NCBI GenBank assembly: GCA_902560025.1
Contig: CACEKL010000002.1
Location: 27,357 to 91,356 of the forward strand
DNA length: 64,000 bases
DNA from: an uncultured Bacteroidota bacterium
GTDB lineage: Bacteria > Bacteroidota > Bacteroidia > Flavobacteriales > Flavobacteriaceae
Direction: 5' to 3'
Of this stretch, positions 37,235 through 44,670 are shown piece by piece. The position numbers were made by a program, and so were the translations under genes. How positions within the stretch are numbered: position 1 is the stretch's first letter; every line of letters starts with the position of its first letter. The notes under the pieces were generated by a model that worked only from the letters and a program-made list of their open reading frames with translations, had not been told where the DNA came from and did no database searches.

Positions 37235-38509
37235 ATGCTTTCAATTGATTACATCACAAACTCAAAAGATGACGCAATTATAGGCCTTAAAAAAAGAGGT
37301 TTCAAGAAACTAGATGTATTAGATAGTATAATAGAGCTCAATAATAATCGAAAAAAAATACAGCAAGAACTTGATAATATTCTTTTTAAGTCTAATACAA
37401 TTTCTAAAGACATAGCTGAAGCATTTAAATCAGGTAATAATGATATTGACATTGATAGTCTCAAATCTGAGTCGTCAAATTTAAAATTAAAGTCAAAGAG
37501 TTTAGCAGAAGAATTAGATACAGTTAAAATTAAAATATCGGATCTAATAACTACAGTACCTAATATTCCTGATTCAAAAGTACCTGACGGACTTTCTGAG
37601 GAAAATAATATTGAAGTATTTAGAAGCTCTAATTTTAAAGAGTCTGGATATGATCTAAAAAATCATTGGGATTTATCAAAAGAATATGACATTATTGATT
37701 TTGAATTAGGAAGTAAGATAACAGGATCAGGATTTCCAGTATATAAAGGTAAAGGTGCTAAACTTCAAAGAGCATTAATAAACTTCTTTTTAGATAGAAA
37801 TAGCTCTGCAGGATACAATGAGTTTCAAGTTCCTCACTTGGTAAACTCAGACTCTGCTTATGCTACTGGCCAATTACCTGATAAAGATGGTCAAATGTAT
37901 CATGTTATCAATGATAACTTTTATTTAATTCCTACAGCAGAGGTTCCTTTAACAAACATATACAGAGATAAAATCTTAGCAGTTGACCAGGTCCCAATTA
38001 TGATGACTGGTTATACACCATGTTTTAGAAGAGAAGCTGGAAGTTATGGGTCTGATGTAAGGGGATTAAATAGATTACATCAATTCGATAAAGTAGAGAT
38101 CGTAAGAATTGAACATCCTGACAAGTCTGATGATGCATTAATTAAAATGAAAGAGCATATAAAAGAAATTCTAACCGAACTTAAACTTGATTTTAGAATT
38201 TTAAATTTATGTGCGGGTGACCTTGGTTTTACATCTTCAATAACATATGATTTTGAAGTTTTTTCAAAGGGTCAAGAAAAATGGCTCGAGATAAGCTCAG
38301 TTTCAAACTTTAAAACATATCAATCAAATCGTCTTAATTTAAAATTTAAAGATAAAGATGGTAAAAACTACACATTACATACTCTAAATGGTAGTTCTTT
38401 GGCTCTTCCCAGAGTAATGGCTGGATTAATTGAGAATAATCAATCTAAAAATGGAATTATAATTCCTGATGTTTTAGTCTCATATACTGGATTTGATATA
38501 ATAAACTAA
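37235..38509 (+). CDS. serS: Seryl-tRNA synthetase
   Basis: This 424-residue class II aminoacyl-tRNA synthetase charges tRNA-Ser. The N-terminal coiled-coil arm that grips the long variable arm of tRNA-Ser covers about residues 25-105. Motif 2 is YTPCFRREAGSYGSDVRGLN, followed by LHQFDKVEIVRIEHP; motif 3 is NGSSLALPRVMAGLIENNQ. YLIPTAEVPLTNIYRD is the Ser-binding TAE region. The length and motifs are normal. It follows ribF by 25 bases. Confidence 0.96.
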   Translation: MLSIDYITNSKDDAIIGLKKRGFKKLDVLDSIIELNNNRKKIQQELDNILFKSNTISKDIAEAFKSGNNDIDIDSLKSESSNLKLKSKSLAEELDTVKIKISDLITTVPNIPDSKVPDGLSEENNIEVFRSSNFKESGYDLKNHWDLSKEYDIIDFELGSKITGSGFPVYKGKGAKLQRALINFFLDRNSSAGYNEFQVPHLVNSDSAYATGQLPDKDGQMYHVINDNFYLIPTAEVPLTNIYRDKILAVDQVPIMMTGYTPCFRREAGSYGSDVRGLNRLHQFDKVEIVRIEHPDKSDDALIKMKEHIKEILTELKLDFRILNLCAGDLGFTSSITYDFEVFSKGQEKWLEISSVSNFKTYQSNRLNLKFKDKDGKNYTLHTLNGSSLALPRVMAGLIENNQSKNGIIIPDVLVSYTGFDIIN

Positions 38510-38513
38510 TTCT

Positions 38514-39299
38514 ATGATTGAAAATGTTAGTCCAAAAAAATTCCTGGGTCAACATTTCCTTATTGATGAGAATATTTCAAAGAAGATAGTTAATTCTTTT
38601 AGTTTAAAAGAATTTGATAAAATAGTTGAAATCGGACCTGGAAAAGGTGCTTTAACAAAATACCTATTTGAGTTTAGTGATAAATTAATTCTTATTGAAT
38701 ATGATACTGAGTCTGTTGAGTTTATAAAAAGTTCATTTAAAAAACACAACCCAAATATTATTAAACAAGATTTTTTAAAATATAATTTAAAGGATGTTTT
38801 GTCTCAGACCAATAAGAACATAATAATAGGTAACTTTCCATATAATATTTCATCACAGATTATCTTTAAAATATTGGAAAACTATTTATTAGTAGATAAT
38901 CTAATTGGAATGTTTCAGAAAGAAGTTGCAGAGAGGATTATTAGTAAACCTAACTCAAAGGAATATGGAATAATCTCAGTAAAAACTCAGTTATTATATG
39001 ATGTTAAAATTCTATTTGATGTTTCACCTAACGTATTCTTTCCAAAACCAAGAGTTAATTCATCAGTTATTTCAATGACCAGAAAGAAGAATATTAATAT
39101 TAATTTTGATCTAAAGCTATTTGATAGATTAGTAAAACTTAGTTTTCAGCAAAGAAGAAAGAAAATAAAAAACTCTTTAAAAAAACTTGATATAAAGGAA
39201 AATATTCTAGAAGATAGTATCTTTGGTTTAAGGCCTGAGCAACTATCTGTAAATGACTTTATTAGATTAACACAAAAAATCAGTAATGAAACAATTTAA
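38514..39299 (+). CDS. rsmA: 16S rRNA (adenine-1518/1519-N6)-dimethyltransferase
   Basis: This 261-residue enzyme (KsgA) dimethylates two adenines in the 3' hairpin of 16S rRNA. The N-terminus PKKFLGQHFLIDENISKKIV, SAM motif VEIGPGKGALTKYL, the acidic loop IEYDTESVEF and the catalytic motif IIGNFPYNISSQIIF are all present. PRVNSSVISM and FQQRRKKIKNSLKKL mark the C-terminal lobe. The NFPY form of the motif is the variant that I recall from Bacteroidota. It overlaps mgtE by 14 bases. Confidence 0.95.
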   Translation: MIENVSPKKFLGQHFLIDENISKKIVNSFSLKEFDKIVEIGPGKGALTKYLFEFSDKLILIEYDTESVEFIKSSFKKHNPNIIKQDFLKYNLKDVLSQTNKNIIIGNFPYNISSQIIFKILENYLLVDNLIGMFQKEVAERIISKPNSKEYGIISVKTQLLYDVKILFDVSPNVFFPKPRVNSSVISMTRKKNININFDLKLFDRLVKLSFQQRRKKIKNSLKKLDIKENILEDSIFGLRPEQLSVNDFIRLTQKISNETI

Positions 39300-40644
39300 G
39301 ATTAATGATGAGTTAATCAGTAAGATTAAAAAGCTTATTGAAGACAACAACAGAGATAAGCTTTTATCTAGTCTAGCAGATATTCATTACGCAGATTTAG
39401 CAGAAATTTTTGAATTATTAGAAACAACAGAAGTAATTTTTCTGGTTAAAATTTTTGATAAGCAAAAAATTGCAGACGCATTAGCAGAAATTGATGAAGA
39501 CTTAAGAGAAATCATTTTAGAGAAATTATCTGCTAAAGAAATTGCTGAAAAAATTGTTGAGCTTGATACCGATGATGCAACAGATGTTATTTCTGAATTA
39601 ACCGAGGAGAGACAAGAAAGAGTATTCTCTCAAATTAAAGATGCTGAGCTAACAGATGATATTAAAGAGTTACTTAAATATGATGAGGATACAGCTGGTG
39701 GTTTGATGGCTAAAGAGCTAGTAAGTGTTAATGAGAATCTAAGTATCTCCAAATGTCTTGATGAAATAAGAAAACAAGCAAAGAATGTAACTAGAGTTCA
39801 TTCCATTTACGTTGTTGATTCAAAAAACAGATTAAAAGGAAGACTTTCACTTAAAGATGTTGTTACTGCTAAGTCTAGATCTAAAGTTAGGGATATTTAT
39901 ATTCCAAATGTTGATTATGTTACTGTTGATCAAGAGGGAGAAGATGTTGCAAAAATTATGTCTAAATATGATTTGGAAGCGATTCCAGTTACAAATAAAA
40001 GAAAAACATTACTTGGTAGGATTACAATTGATGATATTGTCGATTTAATTAAAGATGAAGCTGAAAAAGACTACCAATTAGCTGCTGGTATATCATCTGA
40101 AGTTGAAGTAAATGATTCAATTTTTCAATTAACTAAAGCCAGATTACCATGGTTATTTTTAGGACTATTAGGTGGGCTCGGAAGTGTTTTTATTTTAAAA
40201 GATTTTGAACAAATAATGAATCAGCCTGACCTTAGAAATTTATTTTTCTATACTCCTTTAATTGCAGCTATGGCTGGTAATGTTGGTGTACAATCTTCTG
40301 CAATTATAGTTCAAGGTTTAGCAAATGATTTAGTAAAAGGCTCATTACTAAATAGACTTTTTAAGGAAGTTGGACTTAGTCTAATTAATGGTTTTGCTCT
40401 TTCAGTTATTTTAATAATTTTTGGTCAAATAGTAAATCAAGATTTATCTATGAGTCTTACTATAGCTGGGTCAATGATGGGAGTTATAATAATTGCAGCA
40501 CTAGTAGGAACTTTTGTCCCTATTATTCTTGATAAACAAGGTATTGATCCAGCTATAGCTACAGGGCCTTTTATAACTACTGCTAACGATATTTTTGGAA
40601 TCTTCTTATTCTTTTATATAGCAAAAATTTCTTTAGGATTTTGA
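39286..40644 (+). CDS. mgtE: Magnesium transporter MgtE
   Basis: This 452-residue Mg2+ channel has the standard three parts: the N-terminal helical MgtE_N superhelix (about 1-130, with LDTDDATDVISELTEERQ), two CBS domains (about 130-255, DTAGGLMAKELVSVNENLSI and AIPVTNKRKTLLGRITIDDI) that sense Mg2+, and a C-terminal membrane domain of five spans from about 285. The pore stretch PLIAAMAGNVGVQSSAIIVQ is conserved. No M-box or other Mg riboswitch can precede it, as the start lies inside rsmA. The stop overlaps the ArsC-like gene by one base. Confidence 0.94.
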   Translation: MKQFKINDELISKIKKLIEDNNRDKLLSSLADIHYADLAEIFELLETTEVIFLVKIFDKQKIADALAEIDEDLREIILEKLSAKEIAEKIVELDTDDATDVISELTEERQERVFSQIKDAELTDDIKELLKYDEDTAGGLMAKELVSVNENLSISKCLDEIRKQAKNVTRVHSIYVVDSKNRLKGRLSLKDVVTAKSRSKVRDIYIPNVDYVTVDQEGEDVAKIMSKYDLEAIPVTNKRKTLLGRITIDDIVDLIKDEAEKDYQLAAGISSEVEVNDSIFQLTKARLPWLFLGLLGGLGSVFILKDFEQIMNQPDLRNLFFYTPLIAAMAGNVGVQSSAIIVQGLANDLVKGSLLNRLFKEVGLSLINGFALSVILIIFGQIVNQDLSMSLTIAGSMMGVIIIAALVGTFVPIILDKQGIDPAIATGPFITTANDIFGIFLFFYIAKISLGF

Positions 40645-41060
40645 TGAAAAAAATTCTTATACTTTGTACTGGTAATTCATGCAGAAGTCAAATAGCCCAT
40701 GGATATTTAAATCATTTTACTGATAATTCTGTATCTGTATTCAGTGCAGGGATTGAAAAACATGGGTTAAATTCAAATGCCGTTCGTTGTATGCTTGAGG
40801 ATAAAATTGATATATCTAATCATACTTCAAATTTAGTAGACGATTACCAAAAAATTAAATTTGATTTTATCATTACTGTTTGTGATAACGCTAATGAGAC
40901 ATGTCCAGTTTTTCCAGGTGAATCATTAGTTAAAATACATAAAAACTTTATTGACCCTACGAAAATTAAAAACGGTGAATATGGGGACCATTTTATTAAA
41001 GCTAGAAATGAAATAAAGAAGTTTATTAAGAACTTTATAGAGAATTATCTAGATAAATAA
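40644..41060 (+). CDS. ArsC-like thioredoxin-coupled arsenate reductase / LMW phosphatase-fold protein
   Basis: This 138-residue protein has the low-molecular-weight phosphatase fold. The phosphate loop is ILCTGNSCRSQ with nucleophile Cys8, and the relay pair Cys80 and Cys87 in TVCDNANETCPVFPG is the arrangement of thioredoxin-dependent arsenate reductases. NFIDPTKI near the end provides the Asp-Pro of the fold. ArsC activity is thus a reasonable inference. No arsB/acr3 or arsR gene lies nearby. The ATG at 40644 overlaps the mgtE stop by one base; an in-frame TTG lies directly before. Confidence 0.8.
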   Translation: MKKILILCTGNSCRSQIAHGYLNHFTDNSVSVFSAGIEKHGLNSNAVRCMLEDKIDISNHTSNLVDDYQKIKFDFIITVCDNANETCPVFPGESLVKIHKNFIDPTKIKNGEYGDHFIKARNEIKKFIKNFIENYLDK

Positions 41061-41530
41061 TCATCAATTATTTGTTTGTTCATTCGTACAATCTTCCATT
41101 GGTCAAGACCATCAATTATTGCACCCGTTTTTTTATAAAAGTCAATAGCCGGCTTATTCCAATCCAGAACAGACCACTCTACTCTATTTACATCTCTTCT
41201 TTTTGCCTCCTCTAGAAATGATTTATAAAGAAGTGTGCCTATTCCTTTACCTCTCATTTTTTCTGTAACTACTAGATCCTCAAGATGAAGAGTGTCACCT
41301 ACCCATGTAGAATATCTTGGTGTATAGAATGCAAGTCCGACAATTGTATTATCAGTTTCAGCTAGAATACATTGATATTTTGGATTCTTTCCAAATCCAT
41401 CTCTAATTAATTCTTGTTCAGTTACTTTTACAGCATCTGGTTCTTTTTCATATACAGCAAGTTCAATTAATAATCTAAGTATATCTTTTACGTCACCTGA
41501 ATTAGCCTTTCTAATTGTAGTATTAACCAT
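41045..41530 (-). CDS. GNAT-family N-acetyltransferase
   Basis: This 161-residue GNAT enzyme has the acetyl-CoA loop KMRGKGIGTLLYKSFLEEAK (about 90-110) and LEDLVVTEKMRGKGIG before it. Its C-terminus, VEWSVLDWNKPAIDFYKKTG followed by WKIVRM, is typical of the spermidine/diamine acetyltransferase-like (SAT-like) subfamily. The substrate is not proven; a polyamine or amino acid is likely. It follows the alpha/beta hydrolase gene by three bases and converges with the ArsC-like gene with a 16-base overlap. Confidence 0.85.
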   Translation of the reverse strand: MVNTTIRKANSGDVKDILRLLIELAVYEKEPDAVKVTEQELIRDGFGKNPKYQCILAETDNTIVGLAFYTPRYSTWVGDTLHLEDLVVTEKMRGKGIGTLLYKSFLEEAKRRDVNRVEWSVLDWNKPAIDFYKKTGAIIDGLDQWKIVRMNKQIIDDYLSR

Positions 41531-41533
41531 AAT

Positions 41534-42304
41534 TCAATTTAAAAAATTAATCGTTTTTTCAAGAAAAAATTTAGGATTATCTGCATGAACCCAGTGGGCT
41601 GCATATGGGACTTTTATTATTTCAAGATTCTTAAAAAAAGAATTCATTAAATCATAATCTGATTCATTTACATAATCAGAATTTTCACCATGAATAAGTA
41701 AGGTTGGATTATCAAAAGAAAAGTCTTGTTTCAAAATTAATGAAAGCTTATTTTTAAAATCATATAATATGTCAAGATTAATTTTTAGACCCAAGATATC
41801 TTGGTCTTTCCAATAAAGATTTTTTAACAAGAATTGTCTAACTCTTTCATCAGAAATTAATTTTGAAAGTTGAGAGTCTGCATCATTTCTTGATTTTATT
41901 ATTTTAAAGTCAAGAGATTTTAAGCTTTCAAGTATATAATCATGGTGAGGTTTATATGCTTTGGGAACTATATCTACAATTATAATTTTTTTAAGTAGCT
42001 CTGGATAATTCTTGGCGAAAAGCATTGTAACATTTCCTCCCATTGAATGACCAATCATGTAAAAATTTGAGATATTATGATAAGAGGTATATTCATATAT
42101 ATCTTGTACCATTAAATCGAAGCTGAATTCATTACTCCAAAAACTTTTTCCATGATTTCTTAAATCAATAAGATGAACTTTAAATCCACTTTCAGCAATT
42201 TTATTTGCATGAGATTTCCAATTGTCTCCCATACCAAGAAAACCATGAACAATAATGATATTATTATCAGAATCACCAACTATTTTAGAGTGAAGTAGAT
42301 TCAA
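41534..42304 (-). CDS. Alpha/beta hydrolase (YbfF-like esterase)
   Basis: This 256-residue protein has the alpha/beta hydrolase fold. The oxyanion region is VHGFLGMGDNWKSHANKI, the nucleophile elbow GHSMGGNVTMLFAKNYPELL contains the catalytic Ser, HGENSDYV the acid region and YAAHWVHADNPKFFLE the catalytic His. It is close to YbfF-type acyl-CoA esterases. Translation apparently begins with TTG at 42304 and overlaps the pdxJ stop codon (TTGA). The pairing with pdxJ is, as I recall, common in Flavobacteriia. The physiological substrate is unknown. Confidence 0.87.
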   Translation of the reverse strand: MNLLHSKIVGDSDNNIIIVHGFLGMGDNWKSHANKIAESGFKVHLIDLRNHGKSFWSNEFSFDLMVQDIYEYTSYHNISNFYMIGHSMGGNVTMLFAKNYPELLKKIIIVDIVPKAYKPHHDYILESLKSLDFKIIKSRNDADSQLSKLISDERVRQFLLKNLYWKDQDILGLKINLDILYDFKNKLSLILKQDFSFDNPTLLIHGENSDYVNESDYDLMNSFFKNLEIIKVPYAAHWVHADNPKFFLEKTINFLN

Positions 42305-43014
42305 TTTAAAATATTTAAATAGGATTTAATTGTAGATTCAAGTCCATAATAAAGTGACTCTGAGATTAGTGCATGGCCTATGGATACTTCTTTAAGATTT
42401 ACAATATTGTTTTTAAAAAACTCAAGATTTTGTTGATTTAGATCATGACCTGCATTAAGTTCCATTCCAATTTTATTCGCAATATCAGAGCAATCAATGT
42501 ATCTATTTATAGCATTTGATTTATCATTTATATATTGTTTTGCATACGGACCAGTAAATAATTCGACTCTATCTGCATTTATTTTTTTTGCTCCTTCAAG
42601 CATTTTAGAGTCAGGATCAATAAATATTGATACTCTTATTGAGTTTGATTTAAATTCCTCAACTACATCTTTCAAAAAATTAAAATTTTTAACTGTATCC
42701 CAACCTGAGTTAGAGGTAATTGCATCGGATTCATCAGGGACTAAAGTAACTTGATCAGGTTTTACTTCGCAAACCATATTTATAAATTTTTTAGATGGAT
42801 TCCCTTCGATATTTAATTCAGTTGAAATATTTTGTTTTAAATCATATGCATCAGAGTATTTGATATGTCTTTCATCAGGTCTAGGGTGTATAGTTATCCC
42901 TTCAGCGCCAAATTTGATTATGTCCTTAGCAGTTTTTACTAAGTTAGGATAATCTTCTCCCCTAGCATTTCTAAGAGTTGCTATTTTATTAATGTTTACA
43001 CTTAATTTAGTCAT
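42301..43014 (-). CDS. pdxJ: Pyridoxine 5'-phosphate synthase
   Basis: This 237-residue TIM barrel condenses 1-deoxyxylulose 5-phosphate with aminoacetone phosphate to form pyridoxine phosphate. Conserved parts are LSVNINKIATLRNARG, EGITIHPRPDERHIK, LNIEGNPSKKFI, QVTLVPDE, VSIFIDPD, VELFTGPYA, MELNAGHDLNQQNLEFF and VSIGHALISESLYYGLE. The length is normal. It is the first gene of a three-gene minus-strand unit and is divergent from nadK. No other B6 gene is in the window. Confidence 0.95.
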   Translation of the reverse strand: MTKLSVNINKIATLRNARGEDYPNLVKTAKDIIKFGAEGITIHPRPDERHIKYSDAYDLKQNISTELNIEGNPSKKFINMVCEVKPDQVTLVPDESDAITSNSGWDTVKNFNFLKDVVEEFKSNSIRVSIFIDPDSKMLEGAKKINADRVELFTGPYAKQYINDKSNAINRYIDCSDIANKIGMELNAGHDLNQQNLEFFKNNIVNLKEVSIGHALISESLYYGLESTIKSYLNILN

Positions 43015-43081
43015 CTCAATTCATTAAACTTAAATGCAAATATAGTACTTAATAAAGTTTTAAAGTTTGTATTTTAGCTAT

Positions 43082-43960
43082 ATGAAAATTGCTCTATACA
43101 TAGCATTTAATAATAGTTCCTCAGTTAATTGCTGTAAGGAAGTTATTGATATTGTATCAGCAGAAAATGATTTAATTATTGACTCAAAAATTAAGAATGA
43201 GCTTAGTAAGGAATTACAAAGTAAATTTTCATTTTTTGATTCATCAGACCCTATTGATAATAATATTGACTATGTTTTTGCAGTTGGTGGTGATGGAACA
43301 ATATTGAGATCAATTACATACGTAAAAGATTCAGGAGTTCCAATATTAGGGATAAATGCAGGAAGGCTTGGCTTTTTAACTAGCATACAAAAAGAGAATA
43401 TAGGTGAGGCTGTAAATAAAATAAAAGGAAACAAATTTAGCATTATAGATAGAACGCTACTGGAGGTAAAGTCATATTCATCCAGTAAGCTTTTTTCGTA
43501 TGCACTAAATGAAGTTACAATTCAAAGAAAAGATACAACATCTCTTCTAAACATATCGTGTACAATTAATGGTAATTATTTAACAAATTATTGGTCAGAT
43601 GGATTAATTATATCAACTCCTACAGGTTCAACAGGTTATTCTCTAAGTAATGGTGGTTCAGTTGTTTCTCCAGAGTCCAAGGTAATTATACTGAATCCAA
43701 TTGCACCACATAACATTAATATGAGATCTCTAATAATACCTGACGATTCAGAAGTTAAAATTCAAGTTGAAGGAACTGATAATATTAATTTATCTTTGGA
43801 TTCTAGAATGTATTCGTTTGAATCAAAAAATGAAATTCAGATATCAAAATCAAAATTTACTATTAAGACAATTAAACTTGATGAGGATAACTTTTATAAA
43901 AGGTTAAGAGAAAAACTTTTTTGGGGACAAGATATGAGAAATAATAAAATTAGCGACTGA
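43082..43960 (+). CDS. nadK: NAD kinase
   Basis: This 292-residue enzyme phosphorylates NAD to NADP. The key motif AVGGDGTILRSITYV carries the catalytic Asp, followed by ILGINAGRLGFLTSI. NEVTIQRKD and the glycine-rich TPTGSTGYSLSNGGSVVSP bind NAD. The ATG at 43082 is chosen over an in-frame TTG at 43067. The stop codon overlaps the uppS start (TGATG), so both are coupled; in several relatives a PorG/DUF6089 gene lies between them. Confidence 0.95.
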   Translation: MKIALYIAFNNSSSVNCCKEVIDIVSAENDLIIDSKIKNELSKELQSKFSFFDSSDPIDNNIDYVFAVGGDGTILRSITYVKDSGVPILGINAGRLGFLTSIQKENIGEAVNKIKGNKFSIIDRTLLEVKSYSSSKLFSYALNEVTIQRKDTTSLLNISCTINGNYLTNYWSDGLIISTPTGSTGYSLSNGGSVVSPESKVIILNPIAPHNINMRSLIIPDDSEVKIQVEGTDNINLSLDSRMYSFESKNEIQISKSKFTIKTIKLDEDNFYKRLREKLFWGQDMRNNKISD

Positions 43961-44670
43961 TGAATACACCCAATCATGTAGCGATAATTATGGATGGAAA
44001 TGGAAGATGGGCCGAACAAAAAGGAATGCCCAGAGAATTTGGTCATCAAAATGGAGTTAGGTCTGTAAAAAAAATTGTTGAGGAAGCTAATAAGCATAAA
44101 GTAAAGTATTTAACATTATTTGCATTCTCTATTGAGAACTGGGAAAGACCTAGTTATGAGGTAGAAACATTAATGAGGCTTTTAGTAGAGACTCTTAGAG
44201 ATGAATTTGAGGATTTATTTAAAAATAATATAAGATTGAATGCTATAGGTGATGTTAAATCACTTCCCAACGAAGTAAGATATGAATTATACAATATTAT
44301 CAATAACACTAAAGACAACACAGGAATGACATTAACCTTAGCTTTGAGTTATGGGGGAAAACAGGAGATTTTTAAGGCTGTCAAAGAGATTTCAGAAAAA
44401 GTTAAAAATGAGATAATTTGTCTTGATAATTTTGATGATTCCATCATTAATGACCATCTTTACACAAAAAATTTACCAGATGTAGATTTGCTAATTAGAA
44501 CTAGTGGTGAACAACGAATTAGTAACTTCTTATTATGGCAAATAGCATATGCTGAATTATATTTCAGTGAAACATATTGGCCTGACTTTTCCGAAGAAGA
44601 TTTTACAGATGCAATTATCGAATATCAAAAAAGAGAGAGAAGATTTGGAAAAACTAGTAAACAACTTTAG
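43960..44670 (+). CDS. uppS: Isoprenyl transferase (undecaprenyl diphosphate synthase)
   Basis: This 236-residue cis-prenyltransferase makes the C55 carrier lipid for peptidoglycan and O-antigen synthesis. The catalytic Asp12 is in AIIMDGNGRWAEQKGM. Further motifs are GHQNGVRSVKKIVEEA, YLTLFAFSIENWERP, and LLIRTSGEQRISNFLLWQIA, followed by AELYFSETYWPDFSEEDF. All expected residues are present and the length is normal. It overlaps nadK by one base and the chosen bamA start by 26 bases. Confidence 0.96.
   Translation: MNTPNHVAIIMDGNGRWAEQKGMPREFGHQNGVRSVKKIVEEANKHKVKYLTLFAFSIENWERPSYEVETLMRLLVETLRDEFEDLFKNNIRLNAIGDVKSLPNEVRYELYNIINNTKDNTGMTLTLALSYGGKQEIFKAVKEISEKVKNEIICLDNFDDSIINDHLYTKNLPDVDLLIRTSGEQRISNFLLWQIAYAELYFSETYWPDFSEEDFTDAIIEYQKRERRFGKTSKQL

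Noticed and set aside
39250..39290. Magnesium riboswitch before mgtE
   Set aside because: The mgtE start lies inside rsmA, leaving no untranslated leader.
40644..41060. Arsenic resistance island
   Set aside because: Only the ArsC-like gene is present; no arsR, arsB, acr3 or arsM is nearby, and the gene is embedded in core genes.
44549..44644. Longer N-terminus of BamA starting at 44549
   Set aside because: The extra 32 residues come from the uppS coding region in another frame and would bury the signal peptide; the TTG at 44645 places it correctly.
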